Shown here: in pieces, positions 1-11,663 of the stretch | How the letters are laid out: the number at the start of each line of letters is the position of its first letter | How positions within the stretch are numbered: the first letter of the stretch is position 1 | Assembly: GCA_008828725.1 (NCBI GenBank) | Contig: MEHQ01003929.1 | Span: 348,776 to 412,775 of the forward strand | Length of the DNA: 64,000 bases | From: Saccharina japonica | Lineage: Eukaryota > Sar > Phaeophyceae > Laminariales > Laminariaceae | Reading direction: 5' to 3' | The notes under the pieces: model-generated | Database searches by the model: none | Seen by the model: only the letters and a program-made list of their open reading frames with translations | Told to the model about the DNA's origin: nothing | Made by a program: the position numbers and the translations under genes

Positions 1-90
1 GTGCCAGTCGATTTCACCGGCACTAGAGTGGGCAGCCAGCAAACTCAACCGGCAATAAAAAGGGACCACCCCTACTCTGCAATGCATGCA
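1..90 (+). repeat. Repeat family F, copy cut by window start
   Basis: The sequence shares blocks such as CCGGCACTA and AGGGACCACCCCTAC with 33265-33535 and 49090-49275. The open frame over it is therefore repeat-derived, not a gene. The left end lies outside the window. Confidence 0.6.
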
Positions 91-390
91 AAGAACACAG
101 TTGTATTCTTGTACAAACCCCCCAGCCGTGGCATTTCTCAAAGTCTATGTACGCAAGCTTGGTGCGATATTTCGACCTTGGGTGCCTATATACGGAGGGG
201 TGTAGGTTTTACGAGTGGTCCGCAAACTCTGACAAGCAAGCAGTGCTTAAACTCAACGAAGTCGCTCCCTATGCTGGCATTGACAACTACTGCCGCTAGC
301 TGTACCTTGTAGTACTACTTTATTTGATTTTATCTGGTTCGTGTTTTGTTTTCGTGTTTCGTGTACATACAGTTCGTTTGTGCTACTATA

Positions 391-702
391 CCAAGGGCGC
401 ACAAAAAAAAAAAACGACACCACACACGTAGGAAGGTCAGAATGAAAAACAAACCGGATCGCTGTGATCACAGGACGAAATGAGCAAAAACCATTTTTTT
501 TTCGTTTTTTGTTCCCTTTTTTTACCTTTGTTTTAGAGACCCCCCCTATTTTTTTTTCGCTGGTCGGGGGGGGGGGTAATTAGTAATTAAAAAAAAACTT
601 GACTTATTGTTTTCTGGGATCACAACGGTCCGATTTCTTCCCTCCAATATAGGGGTGGGGGGGTGTGTGGTGTCGATTACACTTTTTTTTGTGCGCCCTT
701 GG
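391..702. mobile_element. Complete 312-bp TIR element (MITE) with CTATA target duplication
   Basis: The ends are inverted repeats of about 37 bp beginning CCAAGGGCGCAC and ending GTGCGCCCTTGG. They are flanked on both sides by CTATA (386-390 and 703-707), read as a 5-bp target-site duplication. The inside is non-coding and contains T and G runs. An inverted, truncated relative lies at 52545-52820 and shares the CCCTCCAATATAGGGGTGGG and GATCACAG blocks. The superfamily is not assigned. Confidence 0.8.
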
Positions 703-2056
703 CTATACATGAAATCGTCTGCTTCGTGTCGTGTCTGCTATGCTGCCTTCGCGTTTCCTAGCACGAGCGAAGAGCGCAGCAAGCTCCTTGCTGCTTTGCT
801 CGTGCCGCTTGTTGCGTGACCGTCGCGTGACAGGGTTGTTTCGGTGTGTGTTCTTATCACATGCCAAGAATATATAATTACATGTCGCCAGGTAGTATTG
901 CACCTGGTACTATTTTGGCATCGCCTATACAAGGTTATTCTCCAACAACACGTCATGGTATCCGTATTATCCCATTACTTGCCATTTGACGCCGTGTAAC
1001 GCTTGTACTATTCATACCAACCACATGTGGAAGGGAATCCAGCCGCCAATGCCTTATAGGCATATAAATATGTTACTATGTAATACCAGTCCAGCATGAA
1101 TACTTGACGAGAATATATTAATTTACTGTAGGTACCGTTATGAAGGCAGTGGGTACCCCGATTTAAGAGGGCCCTTAAGATAAGAGCATGGGGGAGTTAA
1201 GAGCGGTAAAATCGGCATGTCCCGCATATACTAAAAGTTATATAATGCCCACTACAGATAAGAAGAGCAATGTGTAGTTAAGAGCGCTTGTTTTGGCCCG
1301 GCTTTTGTCACGGGGCGCTCTAAAATTGGGGTTCCCGCTGTGACTCAGAAATACTGGCTCCTAACCGAACCTTCACCAATCGAATATGAAAACGGTGACG
1401 TCCACTTTAATGCCTGGTAAAGCATGCTCTACCTGCTACAAAACGAGAGGGAACCTGACCAGTTGACGAGCTACACCCAAATAAATGTGTTGTCCCCTAG
1501 CGAAAATGATCGACACGGTTCTTATCGTCATACTTGGTGTCAGCTATTTCCTGAAGATGTCAACGTGCCGTCCTTTTTTTTGCGAAGAATACGTACGTAT
1601 ATCCGGAGCTGTATTCACTTCGAAGGGGTCTCGCACTTACTTGTGCAAAATATCCAAAGAAAATTCGTTTCTGTTTTCGGCGCTTTCGGGGATATCTATG
1701 AATTATGTACGTGACAACAGTATCGTGATACGAAAAAACACTACTTATTATACACGCGAATTGTGAAATATAGAAAAGAAACGAACATAATACGCGTATG
1801 TATGCGGAATAATTAAAATAATAGTAGACATCAAGTAAAAACGTCAATGTACAATAACACAACAAAGAAAGGCTGTGAGCAAAACAAAAAACTCACACAA
1901 AGTAAAGCCAATACTCCTGTGCGTACATATATTGAATACGTGTGCCGGGTTGCCGGCGAGGCGCGGGTGTAGGGGGGATTGTGACGCCGTCCGTCTGTCC
2001 TTCGTTAAGTGGATGGTGGCAGAAAGTATCAAGTCCCGAGAAGTAAAAAGAACGAC
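703..2056. other. No gene recognised
   Basis: This is AT-leaning sequence with only short open frames, none with convincing splice sites. The frame at 1424-1714 has acceptable composition but nothing I recognise. Confidence 0.4.
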
Positions 2057-2104
2057 GATCGCGCGAGGATCACGCGAGGATCACGCGAGGATCACGCGAG
2101 GATC
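2057..2104 (+). repeat. 11-bp minisatellite
   Basis: There are four perfect or near-perfect units of GATCACGCGAG in direct orientation, ending in GATCC. The overlapping open frame is repeat-driven. Confidence 0.85.
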
Positions 2105-3041
2105 CTGGGGATTGCGTGGATCAACATCGAAGAAAAGAAGGGACGACAGAAAAGAGCCAACGATCGCTCCCTCCACGATGGATGCACCCCGAATCCCACG
2201 GAGGATCACGATCGAAAAAACATAATTCATATATTACATACACATATATACATATATATGTTCTGAAGTATTTCCGCGCCTGGTCCCCATCCGCCAGACA
2301 ATGCAGACTTGCCTACGAGAAAACGTCCACAGCCAACGACAACCTTCTTTCCTTTCTTTCTTCGTACGTACTTGTATGTTTTAGTAATAACCCAGGTAGG
2401 TTTACGGTATGTCTTGTGTTTCTCTTGTGTCACAGTCTGTGACCACAAAGTTTGTATCTCCCTACGGACAAGGAATCACGAAGGACAATGGGTATACAGG
2501 TGTAGGTAGTAGGTGGAAAGATTACATGTGAAGACAACACCCACAGCTACTCGTAGCAGCCGTTCGTCGCGTGAAGTGCTACCTGCTAAAACGTATGATA
2601 TAGACGTACGTAAATACTCGTGGCGCGCACTTACTGTGGGTTATGACCCTAAAATAGGCTTGTATGATCTATTGACCCTACGATATTGAGGCCAAAATAG
2701 GTGCGCACTGATTAATGTCGGGTTTCTGTGGAGTCCACCCTCTTATCTTCCCATTCTTCTCCTTCCGTGAAGTGTCAACCATCGTCATCATCAATCAATC
2801 AATCAATCATTCGCAATTCATCGATCAGGCGAAATTTACACGGCTTTACTTTGGTCTGAGTCAACAAAGCAGAGGAATCGAAGTCCCCTCAAAAGCCCTA
2901 CAGTATATTCATACACATACAAACCTATCATATATATGTGTGATTTCACCAATCCGGTATGTAAATACGAAGTATATATATAACCAGCTATATATACTTC
3001 AAGTATATATACAGCTGTGCGATGTTGGTAAAACCCCTTGA

Positions 3042-3413
3042 CAGACGGTAAATCACGCCTCCGCACCTCTCCGCCAACCGGACTCACCACATCAAGCACA
3101 ACAGCGAGAACGTCAAACAGACAGACGCCGTAACAAACAGACAGTACAACAACGCCAGAAGCGGCTGTCAGTGGAAAACTGGTCCAGTCAACCAGCCACT
3201 ACCATTCACCCCACTCCACCCCATCCGCCCGCCCGCCCTTCAACCCGACCTATCACGACCACTACAGTAGCAGAGCAGGGAGAGCAGGGAGAGGACGGGG
3301 GCGGGGGCAGGGGCGGCGGCGGCAGCGTCGACGGCGGGAATGAGCACGTCTACCGGACGGCCGAGGCCTTTTCTCAGTGGCGTTTTCCGAGCCGCTTGCA
3401 ACTACTGCGTGAG
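3042..3413 (+). CDS. Candidate internal exon, Pro/Gly-rich, donor at 3414
   Basis: A GC-rich open frame without ATG runs from a stop at 3039-3041 to a splice-donor-like GAG|GTATGA at 3413/3414. It reads Gln/Arg-rich, then Thr/Pro-rich, then acidic/Gly-rich, and ends in EHVYRTAEAFSQWRFPSR followed by LQLLRE, which looks coding. The jump in GC against the AT-rich flanks supports an exon. It ends in phase 0, compatible with the candidate exon at 7826. It could belong to an upstream part of the Zn2Cys6 gene or to a separate gene. No family is recognised, and the acceptor (possibly the CAG before 3042) is not certain. Confidence 0.4.
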
Positions 3414-3456
3414 GTATGAATACCTATATATGTACAATACGAATATATATACATAT

Positions 3457-3545
3457 CCCTTATAGGACGGGAGTCCCGTTTTGGGGACAAATTACTTGTA
3501 ATTAGAGTGGATTGTCCCCAAAACGGGTCTGCAGTCCTAAAAGGG
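3457..3545. mobile_element. Family G palindromic MITE
   Basis: The two halves are inverted copies: CCCTTATAGGACGGGAGTCC on the left and its complement-like CTGCAGTCCTAAAAGGG on the right. The central motif is TTTGGGGACAAATTACTTGTAATTAGAG. The flanks read ATAT on both sides. Related copies are at 4096-4176, 5867-5947, 42945-43045, 43396-43484, 45285-45360 and 53318-53402. Confidence 0.75.
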
Positions 3546-3875
3546 ATATATGCTTTGTATATGACGGATGAAGTGACACTTGTATACAACTGCTACTAGG
3601 TACAGTCAGTAGAGGAATGTGGATGGGAGTTGATGATTTCAATGATTAACTGCTTGAGCTAGTGTGTTCTTAACTAATTTCGCAAAAGGCGAAGGACAAT
3701 ATGAGACATACTTCAAGTATATGCTTGCAGTAGTCTCCCTTTGGGACTGCCCTTCCCGTGAAGGGGGACGAAATAATACCTGAGCTAATTGCAAGCAGAT
3801 TCTAGGTTTCTACAGTAGTGCAGCACGAAAAGGGCCAAGAAACCCCTGTGGCTTATCCCACGGCAGGAGTAGAGG

Positions 3876-4245
3876 CATGCTGCGGTTTAGATGCACCATT
3901 CTTTTTTTCCGGTGGCTCCTCACTTAAGGCGCTCAATATACATCACCCAAAACAAGACACAAAACTGATTTCGGACGAAAATAAAATTGGTACATATATA
4001 TATATACCCGATGAAGAAAAACCATGGCCTAATATATACGATGAACAATATTGCAACACATATAGAATGGAAGTCCAACGATTGCTTTGGGTTAACCCTT
4101 TCAGAACTGAAACCAATGTCCCACACTAATTCCAAGTGTTTTGTTCCCCAAATTCGTGGGACCAGTTCTTAAGGGGTTAAAGAGCCCGATCGTCATTCAG
4201 AAACCATTTCAGCCAAAAATGCGCTTCGTACACCTCTTATCCTAT
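3876..4245 (+). mobile_element. Repeat B copy carrying a G insertion
   Basis: It shares GCATGCTGCGG, GGCTCCTCACTTAAGG, ACTGATTTCGGACGAAAATA, CCCGATGAAGAA and CAGAAACCATTTCAGCC with the other B copies. It is interrupted at 4096-4176 by a G element. A duplicate is at 5647-6016. Confidence 0.7.
4096..4176. mobile_element. G element inserted at TTAA inside repeat B
   Basis: This 81-bp palindrome is flanked by TTAA at 4092-4095 and 4177-4180. Uninterrupted B copies read GGGTTAAGG at this point (43915, 60233), so the insertion and its 4-bp duplication can be read directly. The tandem duplicate is at 5867-5947. Confidence 0.8.
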
Positions 4246-4375
4246 TCAAGCTTTCGTCAGTACGTTCGGAGTGGGTTGCAGTTTTTGGCTCGGTTTTTCC
4301 GGACCGGTTGAGCTTCGTACTACTACTGTTTGTTGTAATGCCTATATATACCTGTTGGCATAATGATGTTTTGCT

Positions 4376-4672
4376 ATTACGGGTGACCATAGTAAATGGG
4401 ACATGAGGTACACACTAAAAACTACATATTTAACTATTTTTACCAACAATATTTGGTCCTATTTACTATGGCCCTCCGTACTACTAATACGGAGAGCCAT
4501 AGTAAATAGGACCTGCGGTCTTCACAAAAATCTATATATTCCACCATTTTTACGAACAATATTTGGTAAAAGGACCTGCGGTATACACAATATATATATA
4601 CTTCGTATATATATATATATTCCACCATTTTTACTTACAATATGTGGTCCTATTTACTATGGCCCCCCGCGA
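4376..4672. mobile_element. Family A cluster (two abutting copies)
   Basis: The sequence starts ATTACGGGTGACCATAG and closes with ACTATGGCCCCCCG. Internal GGTCCTATTTACTATGG and its complement mark two head-to-tail palindromes. Related clusters are at 5305-5575 (diverged) and 6147-6443 (near-identical). Confidence 0.75.
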
Positions 4673-4989
4673 TACTGCTGTAGTATACCACTTTGTCCCG
4701 AAATATAAGCACAATTTACACTGAATTATCATAAAAACATGGTTATTATATTCAGGGACAGCGTAGTATTTGAGTTTTAGGGCCAGCGCGTTGCACATTG
4801 TTGGTTGGGCTGGGTCGCGAGAACAGGCTGCGTCAGGTGAGATATCGGTCTCCTCAGGCGAGGAGCTCAGAAAATAAGCCGCCCCCCCTCCAAGGCAATG
4901 GTCGGAAACAAGCGATGATTCCAGGATCGGCCGCCGACACGAAGCAGCAGCAGACGCCTGGCTGCCACCAGGGTACTACGAATATATGT

Positions 4990-5176
4990 ATGTACAGTAC
5001 AGGACACATACTAATAATGAGAAACAGGAAAGCTGGTCCCGGCTGGGTTTCTTAATCGAGAGAGGTTGCTTTTCCACACGAATTTCAAGATATAGGGTCT
5101 CGTTTTTTTTTTTAATATAATTCCCTCTAAATATCAGCCTGAATTTTTTTTATCAGCCTGTTTCTTGTTAGGTTTC
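4990..5176. mobile_element. Family I element with inverted ends
   Basis: The left end GTACAGGACACATACTAATA and the right end CCTGTTTCTTGTTAGGTTTCC are imperfect inverted repeats. Copies are at 6764-6955 and 9737-9916, with a diverged one near 56316-56470. Confidence 0.6.
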
Positions 5177-7448
5177 CTGCAAGCTTCGTCGGTACGTTCG
5201 GAGTGGGTTGCAGTTTTTGGCTCGGTATTTCCGGACCGGTTGAGCTTCGTACTACTGTTTGTTGTAATGCCTATATATACCTGTTGGCATAATGACGTTT
5301 TGCTATTAAGGGTGACCATAGTAAATGGGACCTGAGATACACACTAAAACCTATATATTCACCTATTTTTGCTAACAATATTTGGTCCTATTTACTATGG
5401 CCCTCCGTACAACTAATACGGAGAGCCATAGTAAATAGGACCTGCGGTATACACAAAAATCTATACTCGTATATTCCACCATTTTGACTAACAATATTTG
5501 GTAATAGGACCTGCGGTATACACAATATATATATACTTCGTATATATATATATTCCACCATTTTTACTTACAATAGGTTTCTACAGTAGTGCAGCACGAA
5601 AAGGGCCAAGAAACCCCTGTGGCTTATCCCACGGCAGGAGTAGAGGCATGCTGCGGTTTAGATGCACCATTCTTTTTTTCCGGTGGCTCCTCACTTAAGG
5701 CGCTCAATATACATCACCCAAAACAAGACACAAAACTGATTTCGGACGAAAATAAAATTGGTACATATATATATATACCCGATGAAGAAAAACCATGGCC
5801 TAATATATACGATGAACAATATTGCAACACATATAGAATGGAAGTCCAACGATTGCTTTGGGTTAACCCTTTCAGAACTGAAACCAATGTCCCACACTAA
5901 TTCCAAGTGTTTTGTTCCCCAAATTCGTGGGACCAGTTCTTAAGGGGTTAAAGAGCCCGATCGTCATTCAGAAACCATTTCAGCCAAAAATGCGCTTCGT
6001 ACACCTCTTATCCTATTCAAGCTTTCGTCAGTACGTTCGGAGTGGGTTGCAGTTTTTGGCTCGGTGTTTCCGGACCGGTTGAGCTTCGTACTACTACTGT
6101 TTGTTGTAATGCCTATATATACCTGTTGGCATAATGATGTTTTGCTATTACGGGTGACCATAGTAAATGGGACATGAGGTACACACTAAAAACTACATAT
6201 TTAACTATTTTTACCAACAATATTTGGTCCTATTTACTATGGCCCTCCGTACTACTAATACGGAGAGCCATAGTAAATAGGACCTGCGGTCTTCACAAAA
6301 ATCTATATATTCCACCATTTTTACGAACAATATTTGGTAAAAGGACCTGCGGTATACACAATATATATATACTTCGTATATATATATATTCCACCATTTT
6401 TACTTACAATATGTGGTCCTATTTACTATGGCCCCCCGCGATACTGCTGTAGTATACCACTTTGTCCCGAAATATAAGCACAATTTACACTGAATTATCA
6501 TAAAAACATGGTTATTATATTCAGGGACAGCGTAGTATTTGAGTTTTAGGGCCAGCGCGTTGCACATTGTTCGCTGGGCTGGGTCGCGAGAACAGGCTGC
6601 GTCAGGTGAGATATCGGTCTCCTCAGGCGAGGAGCTCAGAAAATAAGCCGCCCCCCCTCCAAGGCAATGGTCGGAAACAAGCGATGATTCCAGGATCGGC
6701 CGCCGACACGAAGCAGCAGCAGACGCCTGGCTGCCACCAGGGTAGACTACGAATATATGTATATACAGTACAGGACACATACTAATAATAAGAAACAGGA
6801 AAGCTGGTCCCGGCTGGGTTTCTTAATCGAGAGAGGTTGCTTTTCCACACGAATTTCAAGATATAGGGTCTCGTTTTTTTTTTTTTTCAATATTTCCCTC
6901 TAAATGTCAGCCTGAATGTATTATCAGCCTGTTTCTTGTTAGGTTTCCTGTGCTGTACGACGTAGGTAGGGTGTTTTTGTCCAAACTACTGTTGTGCAGT
7001 AACTGCACGTCAAGATGCGTTTTACGATATGAGTACATAGCGCTTTATTTTGGGTTATGAGCCAAATATTTTATGATTATACCCCGGCTCCTTAACCCAC
7101 TATCGTTAGGTGCACGTAGTTTCTTACAAGGTCATTCGTGATACGTACACCTAGGCTTTGGGTCTGTTCGTCGGGTGTATACTGCTATAGCACGTTTAGT
7201 TATTCTCACCATCTATCTTCAGTTTTTTGGGCGAGGTATCGATATAGATCCCATACTGTGGCCAAGTGAGGAGCCTCACAAACATCAGGCGCCACCCTTG
7301 GAAGGCAAAACGCGCGTCGTAATCGACCCTGTCAGACGCAAGACTCAGTGCGGAATGGTGGGGATGCTTGAAATGATGCCGGACGCGGTAGTCCTAGACG
7401 CCTGACGGGAGGAGCGCAATTACTTGTCGTTTTTTTAGGCGTGTGTCC

Positions 7449-7560
7449 ATTACGGGGGGGCCATAGTAAACAGGACCAAAATACCGTTAGAAAAAAGCGG
7501 TAAATATGTAGGATTTAGTGTATACCGTAGGTTCTATTTACCCCTGTCCGCCGGACTAAT
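7449..7560. mobile_element. Family A copy
   Basis: Palindrome-like element with ends ATTACGGGGGGGCCATAG and a degraded right arm, and an internal AGGACCAAAATACC motif. Confidence 0.6.
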
Positions 7561-7582
7561 AGTGATGTATCAAGGTTAAAAT

Positions 7583-7662
7583 CACCAGCTGTGAGATGGA
7601 GGACTTCGTCGAGACTCGCCTTTCTTTGCAAGCTGTGTGCAATACTTCGAGCGCGCGTACTA
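7583..7662. repeat. Repeat C copy
   Basis: It carries the shared blocks CAGCTGTGAG, ACTTCGTCGAGACTC and AATACTTCGAGCGCGCGTAC. Other copies are near 8825-8866, 9090-9178, 27860-28030, 57490-57610 and 59386-59515. In three copies it is joined to a palindrome of the type GTCCTCATGTAGGGTGTACA. Confidence 0.6.
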
Positions 7663-7825
7663 CTCTAGGCAAAACGGGGGCAGTTATTATAGTAGGTGTA
7701 CCGAGATTTTTCGGGGAACGAAATTACGTTAGACTCGGGACTGAGGAGATTTACCAGGTATTATTGCTTGTAGTCCCACCCTAAGATCGGGAAAGTTGTC
7801 CGCGTTTGTTTGCTGTTCACATCAG

Positions 7826-7985
7826 GCTGAAAATGGCAAATGGGGGCTAATACCATACACATCCAACTCCCGGCCGAGTTGGCACGACGGTGCAGTGCAC
7901 CGGGTCCCCTGCGTTGGGGACAGGTTCTACTTGGAATTTTCGGAGGCGGAACATTTGTTTTTTGTGTGCTTCGTACATTCCACGA
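7826..7985 (+). CDS. Candidate internal exon (53 codons)
   Basis: The acceptor follows a pyrimidine-rich run (TTTGTTTGCTGTTCACATCAG) and the donor is GTGAGTG. The frame between them is open and reads as a compact soluble segment with two Cys (for example DRFYLEFSEAEHLFF). It begins in phase 0, matching the end of the 3042-3413 candidate, and ends in phase 1. The opposite strand is also open here, so strand is not certain. Family not recognised. Confidence 0.35.
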
Positions 7986-8224
7986 GTGAGTGATTGTAGT
8001 GCAAAGAAAAGGCTTACTTCATTCACTCCCTTCCTTCCGTGCACGTGTGTTCGATTTGGTATTCAACGCGCACAGCAGCAGTAGAAGTAGTAGACTCCAG
8101 GTGTATGTAACAAAACAGCAGGGCTTGGCTCGGCCTATACCATTCGCTCGTTTGCGCTGCGCGAATGATCTTTCAGCTGCCGAACGAGGACGGTTTCGTC
8201 GAGATTCGGACCCCAAGGGGCGGG

Positions 8225-8420
8225 CAGGGAATTTGTTTGTTTTGTTTTCTGTCTTCTTCCTACATTTATGACATTTGCCCTTCGTTTCTCTCTCTCTCCC
8301 CCAGTCATGACTCGGACCCGGGGTCACATAGCAAGCTCTCCACCCCCCCCCTCCCCGCTACGATTCGTTCCTTTCCTTTTTATCGCGAGAAGACCTCGGT
8401 CCTTTCTTCCCTCCTCGACT
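8225..8420 (+). repeat. Repeat H copy
   Basis: It shares TTCGTTTCTCTCTCTCTCCC, GTCATGACTCGGACCCGGGG and TTTTATCGCGA with 43240-43570 and 52920-53060. The open frames over it are repeat-derived. Confidence 0.6.
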
Positions 8421-8896
8421 CGCGGTTTGGATTGGGAATATGTTATTGTTTGGTTTGGGTTGTACCTGGTACTCGTGGTGCCCAAAGTTTTGCAGTAGGT
8501 ATGGAAAGAGTATAGGGTAAACCTTTGTTAGGAACTGGTGTATATCTGGCACCTAGGTTGAACGAGGCATAGAGAGGGAGGCAAAACGAGGCCAACCCGT
8601 ACACAGATGGAAAACTTAGCAGCAAAAGCAGCAGCGGCAGCAGAAGCAGCAGCAGCAGCAGTAGCAGTGACACAACAGTACTAACCCAAAACTGTTCGAG
8701 CGCATGCGATGCGGGCGCGCCACGTTACCACACGTGGACATGCGACTCGCGGCAGCAGGCATCATGTTGAACACACACGATGAAGTATCACAAACAAATA
8801 TCAGGTAACAAAGGTATCGAAGCAAAGGTGAGTTTCAACGAAATCCTCGATGCTAACAGCCGCTTGCTGCTGACGTTTTTTAGTATTATTATAAGT

Positions 8897-9006
8897 TTTA
8901 CGGCGGAACCACCGTACTAAATAGGATCAACGGTACACACAAAAACGTATATATTCGCCTATTTTTACGAACAATACTTGGTCCCATTTACTGTGCCCCC
9001 CCCCGA
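8897..9006. mobile_element. Family A copy
   Basis: TTACGGCGGAACCACCGTAC on the left, TTGGTCCCATTTACTGTG on the right, with the usual CTATTTTTACGAACAATA core. Confidence 0.6.
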
Positions 9007-9299
9007 ATTAGTTGCACCAGGCACCAGGAATAAATTTGACAACCATCCTTGAACCATCCATCATTAATTTATGGAAAACCTACGAAGCTGTGAGATCGAA
9101 CGTTTCCTCAATAGGTACTCACGCCTGGTAGATATTTTGCAGGCTTGGTGTGACACTCCGACCGCGCGTGCTACCGCGTTGTGTGCGGGTTTTGGAAGTA
9201 TATACCAAGTACCTGGTACCTGGTGCCTATATATGTTGATGTGTCTTCGTTTGTTGGCATTTGTTTGCTGATGATGTCTACAGCAAGCAGTATAGTACT

Positions 9300-9420
9300 G
9301 TTACGGGTGTCCATACGTAGTAAATAGTAAATAGGGCCTACGATACGTGGAAAACCCCATACCTTTCCCTACTTTGACTAGCAATATTCGGTCCTTTTTA
9401 CAATAATGTCCCCCTTAATA
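9300..9420. mobile_element. Family A copy, diverged
   Basis: Begins GTTACGGGTGTCCATACGTA, ends with CCCCCTTAAT, with the core CTTTGACTAGCAATATTCGG. Confidence 0.5.
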
Positions 9421-9736
9421 CTACAAGTAGTACGGCGGTATCAGGCAATATTCACTTCCTCCTGTGTTTGGGCCCATGTGTACGTGTGATGAGTTGCACC
9501 GTCTTTTCGTTTTCCTGGCCAGGCTGGTGCGAACGCCCGAAGATCGAAATAACTCCGCCAGGTATGTATCATCGAGGATGCTATCAGTATCTGTTGTTGT
9601 TGCTGCTGGTGGCTTCTCTTTTCGCTGCCAATGGCAGCTGCTGCTGCTGCTGCTGCGTCACTGCTGTAGCAGTGACTTCAGTTCTTGGGGGCGCGAGTTG
9701 GTTGCGTTTGACCGCTCGCTGCAAAAAGCAGGTATA

Positions 9737-9916
9737 CAGCAGTACAGGACACCTATTAATCATAAGAGACAGGCTTATAAAGGCTGATATGTAGAGTTAA
9801 ATAAGAAATTATGGAGTCGATATCTTGAAAATAGTGTAGAACGCACCCTCTCTCAAAATAGGAAATCCAGCCTGGACAAGATTTCCTGTTTCTTATTAGG
9901 TGTCCTGTACTGTACG
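9737..9916. mobile_element. Family I element, intact inverted ends
   Basis: AGTACAGGACACCTATTAAT and its complement-like ATTAGGTGTCCTGTACTGTA enclose about 130 bp. Inner arms AAGAGACAGG and CCTGTTTCTT also pair. Confidence 0.65.
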
Positions 9917-9971
9917 TACATAGCCGCAGCAGCAGTAGTTGTTCTACTGCTGTACAGCATAATATATTGAT

Positions 9972-10087
9972 ATTACGGGGGACCATAGTAAATAGAACCA
10001 AATATTGTTAGTAAAAATAGGTAATTATATCGGTTTTTGTGTAAACCGCAGGTCCTATTTACTAGTATTAACTGTGGTCCCCCGTAA
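9972..10087. mobile_element. Family A copy, well preserved
   Basis: ATTACGGGGGACCATAGTAA on the left and TGTGGTCCCCCGTAA on the right form inverted ends. The core reads CAAATATTGTTAGTAAAAAT. Confidence 0.75.
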
Positions 10088-11420
10088 CAGCAGTTGATTT
10101 TTCATTGAGCAGTATATATAGTAAATATAAAACTTGGAATGGTAGAAAAACACAATTAACTCAAAGCCACAAACGATCTACGTATATACGAGGATACGAA
10201 AACACGAGAACTTCGTAAATTGCCAGAGCCACGGCTACTACTGACTACCGCTGCTGTGATATGTTAGGGTACCTAGCCAACCAGTACGGTAGCCGGCGAC
10301 TTGTTTGTCAAGCGAGCCAACTCAGAAGAATCCAATTCGTACGTAATGAGCAGTTACAGGTACTCGGGTTGGTCTGTACGTCTGTACGTCCTCGATAACA
10401 CTTCGTAAAAACTTATCAGTTAGTACGTACAAGATAAACGAGAATAGAACAAGCATCCCAAATTACAAATTACTTGTCCTGGGAGATTCGAAAAATCGAC
10501 TATGTAGGTACATATAGGAAGCAACGAAAAAACATAATAAGTACATAGGATGCTTTAGAAGATACGGTAGCATATACCCCGTACCTACTGCATAGCGCAT
10601 CAGCAGTTTCAATATGCCAGGTACATCAATAATAAATAATAAAGAAACGCGAAATACAAGAAGGAAAAGCAGGTGACTCGCCGCTTCGAAACAATATGAT
10701 AGCTCAAAGGTACGCAACCAAAATCGGAGTGTACCGCCCCTACTCAGAGGCAGCGAATGCGTTTGATTCCCGGTGATAAGATAGACAAGATATATCGATA
10801 TAATGATGAGACATATATATACTCCTATATCTTCTTTTTTTTAGATAGATAGATAACTTAGGTAGATAGTCAAGATGAATAGATGGTTAGACAGTGAGCT
10901 ACTACAGCAGTAGTAGTAGATGTATACAGACAGGTCGTCACGGCTTTACAGTGTAAGCCAACAACTCAACGCGTCAGTCACTCACGTAGGCCCCAACCAT
11001 GCCAACCTTTACCATACTACTATCTTGGCACGACCGCCACTCCCAGTACAACATACAGCAGTACACTATTATGTTCCTAGTATTGAGCTGAATACGTGTA
11101 TATATGTATACATGTCTCGAATGAAATTCATAGTCCGTTGCCATGGCAGTGACACCTGTGACCAAGGCGTGTCTACGAGCACAATACCGGAGCTCGCAAG
11201 AAAAACAGATGATTCCGAAAAAAAAAAAAAGAAGAATAGAACAAAAATAAACTCATCAGACGTGTGGGCGTGTCCGCGTGCACCATGGTCGACGAAAAAA
11301 GCCCTATACACCGGTAGTAGTAGACGCGTGCACGACAGAGGTAGCACGTTTGGAGTGACTGGTTTCTGAACGATCGGGCTCACTAGCCCGCACTCGTCGT
11401 AATTTTAGTCCATTCTATAC
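10088..11420. other. No gene recognised
   Basis: Short frames only. It contains AT-rich tracts and GATA-type simple repeats (10840-10870). The 149-codon frame at 10920 contains a Lys run from an A tract and has no recognised domain. Confidence 0.4.
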
Positions 11421-11424
11421 ATAA

Positions 11425-11565
11425 GCCATGGTATTCTTCATCGGGTAGCGCTTGTTTTTTACCACAAAATCGTTTTTTTGGGTGAGGTATCATATAGAGC
11501 TCCCCAAGTCAGGAAGGGGTCGCAGAAACAACACGTTGCACCTCTATCGTAGCACGCGTCAGCAT
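11425..11565 (-). mobile_element. Repeat B fragment, inverted
   Basis: It ends in GCACCTCTATCGTAGCACGC, the B terminus, and contains ATAGAGCTCC and TTCATCGGGTA. Confidence 0.6.
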
Positions 11566-11663
11566 ACCGGTCAACCATCCCATTTACAACTTCCAAAACA
11601 AAAATGATGTTGCACTAAACCCGAAGTATGTTGGTCCCCAAACATGCGGCTGCCGCCCGGAAG

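Larger units (their letters stand above)
3807..6951 (+). repeat. Tandem segmental duplication, period 1,771 bp
   Basis: The block 3807-5177 recurs almost identically at 5578-6951. The frames at 3818, 3987 and 4403 reappear at 5589, 5758 and 6174, an offset of 1,771. The unit contains repeat B with a nested G element, an A cluster and an I element. The stretch 5178-5577 is an older, diverged partial copy of 4250-4640. Near-identity points to a recent event. None of the repeated open frames looks like a gene. Confidence 0.9.

Noticed and set aside
3818..5900. Identical 103-codon frames repeated 1,771 bp apart
   Set aside because: Identity is explained by the tandem duplication of transposon sequence, not by two genes.
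11140..11200. CDQG-coding segment as the missing first half of the Zn cluster
   Set aside because: The second Cys at the right spacing is absent and no suitable donor follows.
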